NCBI GenBank assembly: GCA_034521835.1
Contig: JAXHMA010000006.1
Location: 992,001 to 1,056,000 of the forward strand
Direction: 5' to 3'
Length of the DNA: 64,000 bases
Origin: JAMQKA01 sp034521835
GTDB lineage: Bacteria > Bacteroidota > Rhodothermia > Balneolales > Balneolaceae
The position numbers and the translations under genes are program-made. Below the pieces are notes generated by a model, which worked only from the letters and a program-made list of their open reading frames with translations, was not told where the DNA came from and made no database searches. Of this stretch, positions 1-9,139 are shown one piece after another (the stretch's first letter is position 1; the number at the start of each line of letters is the position of its first letter).

Positions 1-468
1 ACTTGTGCTTTTACGATTGAGCTCGCACATCCGGTTGATCTTCTCCTTCTGATCCGAAATCTGGTCTAGTTCTTCAGCGTGGCGGTCAATTGAGTCCTTA
101 ATATGGCGCAGCCAGTTGTCGATCAGGCCAAAACTTTGATCCTGCAGGGCGGCCGTAACCCCTCCACAGCCGTAGTGCCCGCATACAATGACATGATTGA
201 CCTTTAAAACTTCCACAGAATATTGCAGCACAGATTGGCAGTTCAGATCGGAATGAACCACAACGTTTGCCACATTTCGATGAACAAAGAGGTTGCCGGG
301 GGGCAGGCCCACGATCTGGTTGGCCGGCACCCGGCTGTCAGAGCAGCCGATCCAGAGAAAATCGGGATTTTGATCTTTGGCAAGTTCCTTAAAAAAGCCG
401 GGATCCTGCTGCTCGGTTTCTTTCGCCCATTCCCGGTTCTTCTCAAAAAGATCTGGTAATAATTTCAT
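1..468 (-). CDS. Beta-carbonic anhydrase (partial, C-terminus beyond window)
   Basis: Zinc enzyme that interconverts CO2 and bicarbonate in the cytoplasm. Reading leftward from the ATG at 466-468, about 156 residues are visible before the window edge. The beta-class zinc site is plain: Cys42 in GCSDSR with the Asp44/Arg46 dyad, then His98 and Cys101 in CGHYGCGG. The spacing fits the family, which usually has about 200-220 residues, so roughly the last quarter is missing. The frame is open to base 1 and shows no defect. A bicarbonate-related role next to a SulP-type anion transporter at 5.7 kb is suggestive only, because the Ig-like gene lies between them. Confidence 0.93.
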   Translation of the reverse strand, partial: MKLLPDLFEKNREWAKETEQQDPGFFKELAKDQNPDFLWIGCSDSRVPANQIVGLPPGNLFVHRNVANVVVHSDLNCQSVLQYSVEVLKVNHVIVCGHYGCGGVTAALQDQSFGLIDNWLRHIKDSIDRHAEELDQISDQKEKINRMCELNRKSTS

Positions 469-680
469 AGGTAATTTTCAGCTATTTATCGTCTTCAACG
501 AAAGTTTTCGTGCTGAATATAATGGAAAGAGAAAGGGGATGCTACAGATTTATCCAACAGACAACAGAACAATCTTTTACACAAGAAAGCATAGTGCCTT
601 TTTGCAAAATTATCTTTGAAAAAAGAAGGGTACAGGCTTAAAGATATAATTCGAATGCCTGTACCCAAAATAATTTTCGT
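469..680. other. Intergenic region
   Basis: About 210 bases between the carbonic anhydrase start and the end of the Ig-like gene. I see no ORF of substance and no clear terminator. It should contain the carbonic anhydrase promoter. Confidence 0.5.
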
Positions 681-3600
681 TTAATTAATTGATTTGCTCT
701 TGGTACCACTTATGGTAGTACGGGCCGTTCCGTTGGGGCCTTCAGATGTGATAGTTATCTGAACTGGATCGGTAGCAACCGTATCTCCAGCGGCATCGGC
801 GATATTGAATTGAAAATCAGTGAGTTGGGAGATATTGCTGAAGGATGCGTTCGGTTCACCCAGTGTGATATCGACATCACCAATCGTCTCGATCTCGTTA
901 CCTTCAACTGTCACAGATATGTTTGTGCCTGGGGCCATCGGATGCCCGTTGCCATCTTCCACTGTATAGTTAAAGGTAGTATTGGCGTCATTAGGCATAT
1001 TGATGGAGTTCGGATTTGCCGTAATGGTAGGCGTCCCCGAAAAGATGATATCTTTGGTAGCCGTAATTGTGGCCTGTTGATCGTTAGCTGTTGAAGCAGT
1101 AACGGTAGCTGTACCATCTGCTGGAGTAGGCTGCACGACCTGCAAGATGGCCGTGGCAATTCCTTTTTCATTGGTCTGCGAAGACCCTGAAATATATCCT
1201 CCGTCAGTAGTGAAATAGACTGTAGTTCCCGGTGCTACCACATTTCCGTGTTTATCACCAACATAGGCGGTCATATTGACTTCTGTGCCCGTATTTGCTG
1301 CAACATTATTTGTTGAGCTTGCAAGTGAGAAATGATCCTGATCTGGCAACCCGGCATGGATAGCGACGGAGACCGATTGTGAGTTGATTACCGTTCCATC
1401 GCTCGCAGTAACTTCGGCAACTACTTGTGCAACTCCTGCATCGGTGCCACTGGTCAGGGTAGTGGTGGCCCGGCCTTTTGCGTCCGTCATCACAGATGTC
1501 GGAGTAAGTCCTTCGCCGCCGCCGGGAGAGGCCCCAAGCGAGAAGCGAACTTCTGCTTTATTCTCCAGGTCAAGTGCACGACCCAAGCTGTCGGTAACTT
1601 GGAAGGTGAGTTTCGTTTGCTCGTTCTGACCGGTGTTCACTACACCAATTTCACCGTTGGATACATCTGACAAAGTGATGTTCCCGGGATTAAGGGCAGG
1701 TGGACTAGGAGCATCCAGAGCGATTTTTGCTTCAGCAGAATTTGAAGATCCGTTAACATTCGGCGCAGAAGCAACGATCGTGATGGCCGCATCTTCATAA
1801 ATATCTAAGTTATGAGGGTTTGATATCGTGAAACTGAAATCAGATACGCCCGATCCTGTGTTGAATGCATCAGGAATACTAACCTGCGTATCGCCGCTAA
1901 GAGTTAAATCTTGGTTATCTACTGATACTGACACCGTGGTACCTTTGGGGAGTGGATTTCCATTGAGATCCAGCACCGTATAGTTAACGGTTTCATTTTG
2001 AAGATTTTCCAGATTGATGGAATTGGTGCTTGTTGTTATCTGGGGATCGGCCTCTGAGAAGACGACTTTAACATCATCACTAATTGTTTGTCCATTATCG
2101 CCGGCTGTTTCTGCCGTGATTGTGGCTACTCCACCAGGAGGATGAGGTTTTGAAGTGGTAAGCATTGCTGTTGCTTCACCTTCGGCATTGGTTTGCCCTG
2201 AACCGCCGATGACTCCGCCGTCGGTAGTAAAATAGATGCTTGTTCCTTCCTGTACAATATTCCCATGTTTGTCACCTACGATTACTGTAAAAGGAATCTT
2301 ATTTATTGTTCCTTCTAGTACATTTTTCGCACCACCTGTTAATGTAAAATGATCCTGATCCGGCAATCCAGCATGAATAGTAACAGCTACAGGCTGTGAT
2401 TTGATGGTGGTACCGTTTGCCGTAATTTCTGCTATTACTTGGGCTACACCTGCTCCGGTGCCGCTGGTAAGGGTAGCAATGGCTTGCCCATCAGTATTCG
2501 TGGAGATTATCTTGGGTTTAACATTCGCTCCGGTGGGACTGCTGCCTAATCGGAAGCTCACATTTACTTTATTATCTGCATTTAGCGGCTGGCCGGTACT
2601 ATCGGACACCTGGAAGATGAGTTGGGTCTGCTCGGTTTGCCCAGTACTCACTACGCCAATTTCTGATCTTGTAAGTGAAGCGAGAGTAATACTGCCTGGA
2701 GTAATTGAGGGTGCATTAGGAGCATTAAGAGTAATCTCGCTGGATGCTGAACCATTGGGACCGCTGGCGGTAATTGTTATGGCTCCATCTTCATATATCT
2801 TAACTCCATTCGGATTTGAAAGCGTAAAACTGAATTCCGTGGTTCCTGTTCCGGGTTGGCTGGTCTCATCTAATGTTATATCGGTATCGCCTGAAAGGGA
2901 AAGATCTGCATTGTCAACCGAGAGAGAGATGTTTGTGCCCGCAGCCAGTGGATTTCCGTTTTCATCCTCAAGGGTGTAAGTAAAGGACTCATTCTCGAAG
3001 TCAGTAAGGTCAACCGATGAGGAACTTACCGAAAGCTGGGGAGTGCCAGAGAGTAAAATCTGCACAGCGTCGGTGATGGACTGCTGGTTGCTGTTAGCGG
3101 TTGAAGCTTCAATAGTGGCGGTGCCTGCCTGTCCGGAGGCTGTATAGGTAGTGAAGGCTTCTCCATTAGCATCAGTTTGAGCAGATCCCGTTACTATTCC
3201 GCGATCTGTGCTAAAAGAGATGCTGGTGCCTTCGGAAACTGGATTACCATGCTTGTCGCCGACAAATGCCGTCAGTTGCATCTTATCACCAGATTCGGCT
3301 ACCATATTTTGGGTATCGTCATTAACCTGCAGGTTGAAGTTATTTTGCACAGGCATTCCGGCGACAATAGTTACGGGAATCGCCTTAGAGGTTATGGTAT
3401 TTCCATTGGAAGTAAACTCAGCGATAACCTGGACTACCCCGGAGGTAGTGCCGCTGGTCAGTGTGGTTATTACTTGTCCGTCTCCATTAGTTACGGCAGT
3501 AGTGGGGGAGAGCTGTTCGCCACCGTTGGGTGCGGCCCCCAAAGAGAAACTTACTTCTACGGAATTTTCAAGATTCAGCGGCTTCCCACTGAGATCATTC

Positions 3601-4088
3601 ACCTGAAAAGTTAGATCAGTGCTCTCCTGCTGGCCGGTTTCCTTGACGCCGATCTCCGAGTTGGAAACCGAAGCGAGTGTTATGCTACCGGGAGAAACCG
3701 GATCTACATCGGGCGGCAAAAGCTGAATCTGTTCGCTTATCGATCCGTTGGGACCTTCTGATGAGATAGTAACGGTGGATGAAGAGGTAAAGCTAACTTG
3801 ATTGGGATTAGAAAGCGTAAAACTGAATTCCGTGGTTCCATCTCCGGAAGCGTGGGTATCTCCGATAGTAACGTCGGTATTGCCATTCAGCGATAGATCG
3901 TCATTATCCACAGAAACCGAAACCGATGTACCGGCGGCCAGTGGATTGTCGTTTTCATCAGAGAGGGTATAGGTGAATGTTTGCTCGGTGAAACCCTCTA
4001 AGCTAATGTTCTGGGGACTAATCGAAAGCTGAGGGGTGCCCGAAAAACAAAACCTGTACTTGCTTACTGATTTTTTGACTGGATTCAT
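681..4088 (-). CDS. Ig-like (Big_1/invasin-type) repeat protein, C-terminal part of a frameshifted gene
   Basis: This 1135-residue frame is made almost entirely of bacterial Ig-like modules. Three module types recur with a period of about 330 residues: one opening ITLAS.SNSEIGV and containing TLTSGT.GV.QV.AE, one with VGDKHGN....GT...F.T..G, and one with the pattern S.T.SVDN.DLSLSG. It ends in plain sequence with no sorting signal I recognise. It is almost certainly the continuation of the lipoprotein encoded at 4018-5238: the true entry is through VLFSGTPQLS, and the apparent ATG at 4088 is an artefact of the frame change. The likely role is a long surface-exposed adhesin or structural protein on the outer membrane. 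Low-complexity Ser/Thr/Gly/Asp/Asn composition fits secretion. Confidence 0.85.
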   Translation of the reverse strand: MNPVKKSVSKYRFCFSGTPQLSISPQNISLEGFTEQTFTYTLSDENDNPLAAGTSVSVSVDNDDLSLNGNTDVTIGDTHASGDGTTEFSFTLSNPNQVSFTSSSTVTISSEGPNGSISEQIQLLPPDVDPVSPGSITLASVSNSEIGVKETGQQESTDLTFQVNDLSGKPLNLENSVEVSFSLGAAPNGGEQLSPTTAVTNGDGQVITTLTSGTTSGVVQVIAEFTSNGNTITSKAIPVTIVAGMPVQNNFNLQVNDDTQNMVAESGDKMQLTAFVGDKHGNPVSEGTSISFSTDRGIVTGSAQTDANGEAFTTYTASGQAGTATIEASTANSNQQSITDAVQILLSGTPQLSVSSSSVDLTDFENESFTYTLEDENGNPLAAGTNISLSVDNADLSLSGDTDITLDETSQPGTGTTEFSFTLSNPNGVKIYEDGAITITASGPNGSASSEITLNAPNAPSITPGSITLASLTRSEIGVVSTGQTEQTQLIFQVSDSTGQPLNADNKVNVSFRLGSSPTGANVKPKIISTNTDGQAIATLTSGTGAGVAQVIAEITANGTTIKSQPVAVTIHAGLPDQDHFTLTGGAKNVLEGTINKIPFTVIVGDKHGNIVQEGTSIYFTTDGGVIGGSGQTNAEGEATAMLTTSKPHPPGGVATITAETAGDNGQTISDDVKVVFSEADPQITTSTNSINLENLQNETVNYTVLDLNGNPLPKGTTVSVSVDNQDLTLSGDTQVSIPDAFNTGSGVSDFSFTISNPHNLDIYEDAAITIVASAPNVNGSSNSAEAKIALDAPSPPALNPGNITLSDVSNGEIGVVNTGQNEQTKLTFQVTDSLGRALDLENKAEVRFSLGASPGGGEGLTPTSVMTDAKGRATTTLTSGTDAGVAQVVAEVTASDGTVINSQSVSVAIHAGLPDQDHFSLASSTNNVAANTGTEVNMTAYVGDKHGNVVAPGTTVYFTTDGGYISGSSQTNEKGIATAILQVVQPTPADGTATVTASTANDQQATITATKDIIFSGTPTITANPNSINMPNDANTTFNYTVEDGNGHPMAPGTNISVTVEGNEIETIGDVDITLGEPNASFSNISQLTDFQFNIADAAGDTVATDPVQITITSEGPNGTARTTISGTKSKSIN

Positions 4089-5238
4089 TCACCGTTTCTG
4101 CGGTTATTAAGGCCATGCCCGGTTTGCCCGGCTGAAGAACAGAGGAAACAACTCCCTGTTGGTCGGTGGTGCCAGATCCCCGATAAGATCCACGATCGGT
4201 ACTAAAATAGACGGCCGTGCCTTCGGGGACATCGTTGCCGTATTTATCAGCCAAATCAACACTTATAGTTGCTGATTGACTGTTGTCAGCTGCTACAATA
4301 TTTTTGGTTGAAGATCTCATTTCAAAATGTTCGTCAACAGGCAGGCCACCAGTAATAGTTACGGAAACTGGATTGGATTGATGAGTGATAATTTCCTGAA
4401 CCGAAGACGAACTGAAATTGTCAGTACTGGAATTTCTGGTAAGCTGATTCCGCACCTCAACACCGCCAGATACTTGTTTTATTGAAGAGTGGGTAGCCTG
4501 CTGTTTTGTGATTATTGATTTTTGAGCGGCTGTATTTCTTGTGAAGGAAGCCATTACCTGCACTACTCCGGATTCAGTTCCACTTTTGATGGTAGCGACC
4601 GCCTCTCCATTTTTGGTAAGTACTGAATCGGGATAAATGGTTGATCCACTGGGTCCTTCAAGGATTTCAAAATTTACATACTCCGCCTTTTCATCATTAA
4701 CAGGGGTACCAGATGAGTCGGTTACAAGGAACGTTAATTGGGAAGTTTCGATACCGCCAGCCCCGGTTACACGTATCTCACTGTGAGAAACCGAAGCTAG
4801 GGAAATAAATGCTGATCCTTTTGAAGATTCGTTATTTCCATCACCGTCATCACCGCCGCCATCAGCAGTATCAGCTGGAGTAGAAAGGGCAAATCTTAAA
4901 TCTGTTTCGTCAGTACCCGGAGCTACCCGCAGGGACTGATTTTTTTCTATGAAACCTGATTTAGAAGCGAGCAATTCAATATCCGTAGGTTCTTCAATTT
5001 CAATTCCAAATGAAAAAGCCCCATCCGAATTAGTATTCGTGTATCTACTTAGCTCTTCTGGAGATAAAATTTCTACTAATGCTCCCTCAATGGGTTCATT
5101 TGAAGAGTTGTCTGTTACAGTTCCAGATAATACCAGTTCTTCGTCAGTACTTGAAGTGCTACTACAACTGATGGCTAGGAATATTGTGAGTACGGTTATA
5201 ATCCCATACAGAAGGGTTTTTGATATGCTTTTAGACAT
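4018..5238 (-). CDS. Ig-like repeat lipoprotein, N-terminal part (frameshift at 4043-4047)
   Basis: Residues 1-25 form a lipoprotein signal peptide ending in the lipobox LAISC. Residues about 37-110 resemble a carboxypeptidase-regulatory-like beta-sandwich (SGTVTDNSSNEPIEGALVEI, then DGAFSFGI). An Asp/Gly/Asn linker follows, then the first copy of the Ig-like module (SLASVSHSEIRV). The frame ends in VLFFGHPSAFD. Removing one T from the T5 run (plus-strand A5 at 4043-4047) gives VLFSGTPQLS, identical in style to the other module junctions, and joins the downstream 1135-residue frame into one protein of about 1500 residues. The start at 5238 is supported by the signal peptide directly after it. 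Confidence 0.85.
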   Translation of the reverse strand: MSKSISKTLLYGIITVLTIFLAISCSSTSSTDEELVLSGTVTDNSSNEPIEGALVEILSPEELSRYTNTNSDGAFSFGIEIEEPTDIELLASKSGFIEKNQSLRVAPGTDETDLRFALSTPADTADGGGDDGDGNNESSKGSAFISLASVSHSEIRVTGAGGIETSQLTFLVTDSSGTPVNDEKAEYVNFEILEGPSGSTIYPDSVLTKNGEAVATIKSGTESGVVQVMASFTRNTAAQKSIITKQQATHSSIKQVSGGVEVRNQLTRNSSTDNFSSSSVQEIITHQSNPVSVTITGGLPVDEHFEMRSSTKNIVAADNSQSATISVDLADKYGNDVPEGTAVYFSTDRGSYRGSGTTDQQGVVSSVLQPGKPGMALITAETVNESSQKISKQVQVLFFGHPSAFD

Positions 5239-5735
5239 GTTTCTAAAAATTTTGGATGGATTTGTAGATGATTTTTAAAAAAAGATAATAGAGAGGCGAT
5301 AGATTATACCGTCATACCGAGTGCCAAATCATGCCGTCTCCAAGTAGATAATAGATATTAATTATTGTTGTAAAAGTTTAAGAATCTCTTGTTACAAACT
5401 TGGAAGCCAATATATAAACAAATTTTATTATTAAAAAAAATTAATGTGTACTATTTTATGAAAAAATCTTTTGTGAAAAAAAGCGAAAATGTAATTGTCT
5501 ACATTAAAATTTAGGGGATTTGAATTTTCAGGTAAGATGATGGATAAAAATAGTCGGATTTTCTAACCAATAGGCTTGAAGTTTTTTTAAGGCTCATTAT
5601 TCTATAAATTTTGCAGTATGTCAGCCAAGTGGTTATTCCTGAATAATATTCACCCGAGTAACTTTTATAGAAAATGAGTACCTTTTCAGCAGGAGTAATA
5701 ATCACCACATATAGTAAACGTCAGTCTACTGTTTT
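5239..5735. other. AT-rich divergent intergenic region
   Basis: Nearly 500 bases between the divergently transcribed Ig-like lipoprotein and SulP genes. It is AT-rich with several A/T runs, and I find no credible coding frame. It must carry both promoters. I cannot place them with confidence. Confidence 0.5.
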
Positions 5736-7486
5736 ATGGGTTTGAAAGAGCAATACAAGTGGTTTCTTTCCAAACTCACTATTTTCAAGTGGCTCTCAGC
5801 CTACTCGAAACATACCTTCCGAAAAGATCTTTCGGCGGGTGTCACCGTAGGGGTGATGCTCATTCCGCAGGGCATGGCTTATGCCGTTCTGGCGGGACTT
5901 CCTGCTATTTATGGGTTATACGCTTCGTTGGTTCCGCTGCTGGTATACCCGCTTTTTTCTACGTCCAGGCACTTGTCTGTCGGTGTAGTGGCCATCGACA
6001 TGCTCATTGTTATTGCAGGGGTGGGGCTGATCGCCGAACCGGGAACCGACCGCTATATCTCCCTGGTTATTTTGCTGGGGATTTGTGTGGGGATTACCCA
6101 GATCGCCATGTCTGTAGCCCGGCTCGGTTTTATCGTGAATCTGCTTTCAAAACCGGTAATTATCGGTTTTACCACGGCGGCGCCGCTCATCATATCGTTC
6201 AGCCAGTTTGGCAACCTTACCGGTATCGACCTGCTGCAGAGCCAATATATCTACGATATAACAGTTGATTTAGTAACGAACTGGGAAAGTCTGCATCTGC
6301 TCACTTTCATTATTGGGATATCGGGCATCCTGCTGCTGGTTTTATCACAAAGATTGCTTCCCGCTGCCCCCGAAGCGTTGATCCTTGTAATTGTCGCTTC
6401 TTTCCTAGTTTGGGGTGGGGAACTTAACCAGCAGGGAGTTGAGGTGGTGGGAAGCATCCAGGGAGGCCTGCCGTCACCGACAATCCCCTCGTTCAGTTTT
6501 GACGAGTTTAGGCGCCTGATTCCAACTATATTAACGCTGGCGCTGGTCCAGTTTATGAATGTAGTGACCCTGGGACGGACATTCGCTTCCAAACACAAAT
6601 ACACCATCAGTCCGAATAAAGAATTGTGGGCCATAGGATCAGCCAATTTACTTGGAGGATTTTTTAGAAGCATCCCGATCTCCGGCAGCTTTTCGCGATC
6701 TGCCGTAAACGAACAGGCCGGGGCGGAAACTCCACTCACCAATATTTATGCTGCCGTGCTCATCGGCTTGACCCTGTTGTTCCTGACGCCGCTGTTCTAT
6801 TACGTGCCGATGCCCGCGCTCTCGGCAATTATCATCGTGGCCTCCCTCGGCCTGATAGAGATTCAAGAAATCCGCTACCTGTTCAGAACGAAGGAGAGAG
6901 ATGGGTTTATCGCTCTCTTTACGTTTGTCACTATCCTGGTGATTGGCATCCAGGAGGGATCCTGTTGGGCGTAGCGGCGTCGCTGGTAGGCGTGTTGATC
7001 CGGGCCAGCAGACCTAATGTGGCGGAGCTGGGACACATCACAGGTTCTCATTTTTTCAGGGATATAACCAGGTATCCCGAGGCCAGTCGTATTAAAGGAT
7101 TGCTGGTATTGCGGGTGGATGCCTCGTTCTCTTTCAACAATGCGGAGTATTTTAAGGAGTATATCATCACTAAAAGCGAGAAGGAGAACAGGAGTATTGA
7201 GGCTGTTATTATTGAAGGGCGAAGCATCAACGATCTTGATACCACGGCACTCGAAGCATTGCAGAATGTGGTGGAAAGCCTGCAGGAACTGGAAATTGAC
7301 CTCCATTTTGCGGGACTCAAAGGTCCGATCCGGGATATTATGCTGCGATCCGGACTGGCCCGGAAGCTTGGGGGCACACATTTCCACATGACTACCCACC
7401 AGGCCGTGCAGTACATCCTGCAGAAATGGAGCAATAAAGACGACACGGACCAGCGCTACTCCGAATACCAGGAAACCGTTGATTGA
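5736..7486 (+). CDS. SulP family anion transporter with C-terminal STAS domain (frameshifted)
   Basis: SulP/SLC26 permeases move sulfate, bicarbonate or other anions across the inner membrane. The first frame (5736-6974) has the family signature near the N-terminus (DLSAGVTVGVMLIPQGMAYAVLAGLPAIYGLYAS) followed by about ten further hydrophobic segments. The second frame (6965-7486) holds the end of the membrane domain and a STAS domain (VLRVDASFSFNNAEYF, then the loop DLDTTALEAL). The junction reads IQEG then SCWA-stop. Restoring one G in the GGG before ATCC at about 6955-6958 gives IQEGILLGVAASLVG and one protein of about 583 residues, normal for the family. The break is most likely a homopolymer error. 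The substrate cannot be read from sequence; the carbonic anhydrase nearby makes bicarbonate possible. Confidence 0.9.
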
Positions 7487-7624
7487 TTGTTGGGGCTCTT
7501 TTGTATGAAGACAAAAGGGAGACACTGGTAAAAAGATTATGTCTCCAGGCAGTTCTTTTCAGCAAATTCCCTTTAAGTGGTTATTCATTTTTTCAGTGAG
7601 GAAACAACGAATCAAAAAAGGTAC

Positions 7625-8832
7625 TGTGTCTAAAGTCAAATTCATAATGGTATCGAAACCTAAATAAGTTAGGCGGCTTGGGTAATTTGCTGGTAGTGGA
7701 ACTCCTCATCATAGGACTGCCCGGACTTCCACAGGCTGTAGATCAACAACAGGAGTTTGCGCATGACGGCTGTCAGGGCGATCTTCTTGTGGTCGGGGTG
7801 TTTGGCCACTAGCCGTTGGTAGAAAGCCTGCAGAGCACGGTTATGCTGGCTGGCGCAAACAGCCGGCATATACAGGGCCCGCCGAAGGTGGACATTGCCC
7901 TGTTTTGAGATATGGGCCTCCCCCTGGCGGGTGCCTGACTGGTCCAGAGCTACATCCAGTCCGGCGTAGGAGGCCAGCTGGTTGCGATTCCGAATCAGGG
8001 CAAACCCATTGGTTTCGGCAACGACCTTCAGCACGCTCTGCGGGCCCAACCCGGTAATCTGTCCAATACGCCGGATCGCCTCGGACAGGGCCTGATCGGA
8101 CTGCCAGAGCTGTCGAAGTTGTTGGTCGATCTGGGTGATATACGCGTTGATCTGCTCGATATGCTCGGCCAACCGCCGCAGGCTACTGGCTGGATGGTCC
8201 CAGGACTGGCGGGCGGCATGTCGCCGGTTTTTTAATTGGGTACGCTGATTTTTCAGCTGCTGGCGTTCCCGCAGCAGCAGTTTTATATCACGCAGCCGCT
8301 GGCCGGAGGGCTGCCAGCGGCGGGGACGCCGCTCCAGTCCGTAGCGGGCCAGCAGCCGGGCATCAATCTGGTCGGTTTTTGATTTAACCGGCAGGCTCTG
8401 GGCCCAGTGGTAGGCCCGACTGGCAACCAGCACGCACACCTGCCGGCCCGCCTGATGCAGCCAGTAGGCCAGCTGCTCGTAATACACGCCGGTCGCTTCC
8501 ATAACAAACCAACACTGCTGCAGATCTGCCCCCTTCGAGCGGACCCACTTGGTTAGCTGCCGGTACCCGTCTTCGCTGTTGGGAAATCTGCGGGATTGGC
8601 TATAGGATAGTTCCCGGTCGGACTTGGACAGGCCCAGCCGGGCCTGCAGGGTTTCCGCTGACACGTCAATACCAACTGCTTGGCTGTGAATATCTTGGGA
8701 TTGGATTGGTTCCATGGTATACTTGCTTATCTGGTTATCCTGAACAAGTGATGAGGATGGGCATTGGACTTGACTCACCAACAATACGAGCTCAATCGGC
8801 AAGATTGGCTCTTTGTACTGGTTGTGTCTAAA
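7625..8832 (-). mobile_element. IS110-family insertion sequence
   Basis: Element of about 1.2 kb carrying one transposase on the minus strand. There are no terminal inverted repeats, as expected. The same 10-mer TGTGTCTAAA occurs at 7625-7634 and 8823-8832, which would put a CT core dinucleotide at each end. IS110 elements are known to be bounded by such short direct core repeats and to encode a bridge RNA in the non-coding end upstream of the transposase (here about 8716-8828). The ends are my inference from this repeat alone. Confidence 0.65.
7669..8715 (-). CDS. IS110 family transposase
   Basis: DEDD-type recombinase of about 348 residues from the ATG at 8713-8715 (MEPIQSQD). The frame stays open 54 residues further upstream, but that extension is atypical and crosses the presumed end region. 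The N-terminal RuvC-like domain shows GIDVSAETL (Asp), FVMEATGVYYEQLA (Glu) and KTDQIDARLLA (Asp/Asp). The C-terminal transposase_20 domain has GLGPQSVLKVVAE and the SYAGLDVALDQSGT block with the catalytic Ser. It appears intact and full length. It moves its own element, targeted in this family by a bridge RNA. Confidence 0.93.
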   Translation of the reverse strand: MEPIQSQDIHSQAVGIDVSAETLQARLGLSKSDRELSYSQSRRFPNSEDGYRQLTKWVRSKGADLQQCWFVMEATGVYYEQLAYWLHQAGRQVCVLVASRAYHWAQSLPVKSKTDQIDARLLARYGLERRPRRWQPSGQRLRDIKLLLRERQQLKNQRTQLKNRRHAARQSWDHPASSLRRLAEHIEQINAYITQIDQQLRQLWQSDQALSEAIRRIGQITGLGPQSVLKVVAETNGFALIRNRNQLASYAGLDVALDQSGTRQGEAHISKQGNVHLRRALYMPAVCASQHNRALQAFYQRLVAKHPDHKKIALTAVMRKLLLLIYSLWKSGQSYDEEFHYQQITQAA

Positions 8833-8924
8833 TGCCCGAGGAGAGGGAGCTGAAAACTCTTTTACAGCCTCTTCCAACCGGAAGGGCTTCTCACCGGATC
8901 GCTCTCCATTCGAATCCTCAGACG

Positions 8925-8952
8925 CCCCACTCCACGAATTCGTGGAGTGGGG
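8925..8952. repeat. Perfect 28-bp palindrome
   Basis: A perfect palindrome centred on GAATTC, with arms CCCCACTCCACGAA and its complement. It lies about 90 bases upstream of the presumed IS110 end. As RNA it would form a very stable stem, but there is no loop and only a weak T/A flank, so it may be a protein-binding palindrome, a cruciform or a transposon end rather than a terminator. Confidence 0.75.
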
Positions 8953-9003
8953 ATTAATAAAACAACCTAAATTATTTAGCCTTCCTCAACAGGTGATAAA
9001 CAT

Positions 9004-9118
9004 ATGAGCCACCGGGGTATCGAAGATATTGTTCTGTCGCAGGCTCTTCTCCAGCTCATTGCTTTGGAACGTGCGTTGCCCATCCCCAACCTTTCCCGCG
9101 ATTCCCCGGACCCCAACT
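9004..9118. repeat. Dispersed repeat, copy 1 (second copy 12555-12668)
   Basis: A block beginning ATGAGCCACCGGGGTATCG and continuing about 110 bases is repeated nearly identically at 12555-12668. Both copies end in CCCCGGACCCC. No protein reading frame is conserved between them. Confidence 0.8.
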
Positions 9119-9139
9119 GCAGTCCTATTTATAGAAATA

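Noticed and set aside
810..3614. Several plus-strand open frames of 80-190 residues opposite the Ig-like gene
   Set aside because: They are antisense shadows of the repetitive Ig-like coding sequence, recur with its period and have no start signals or domain features.
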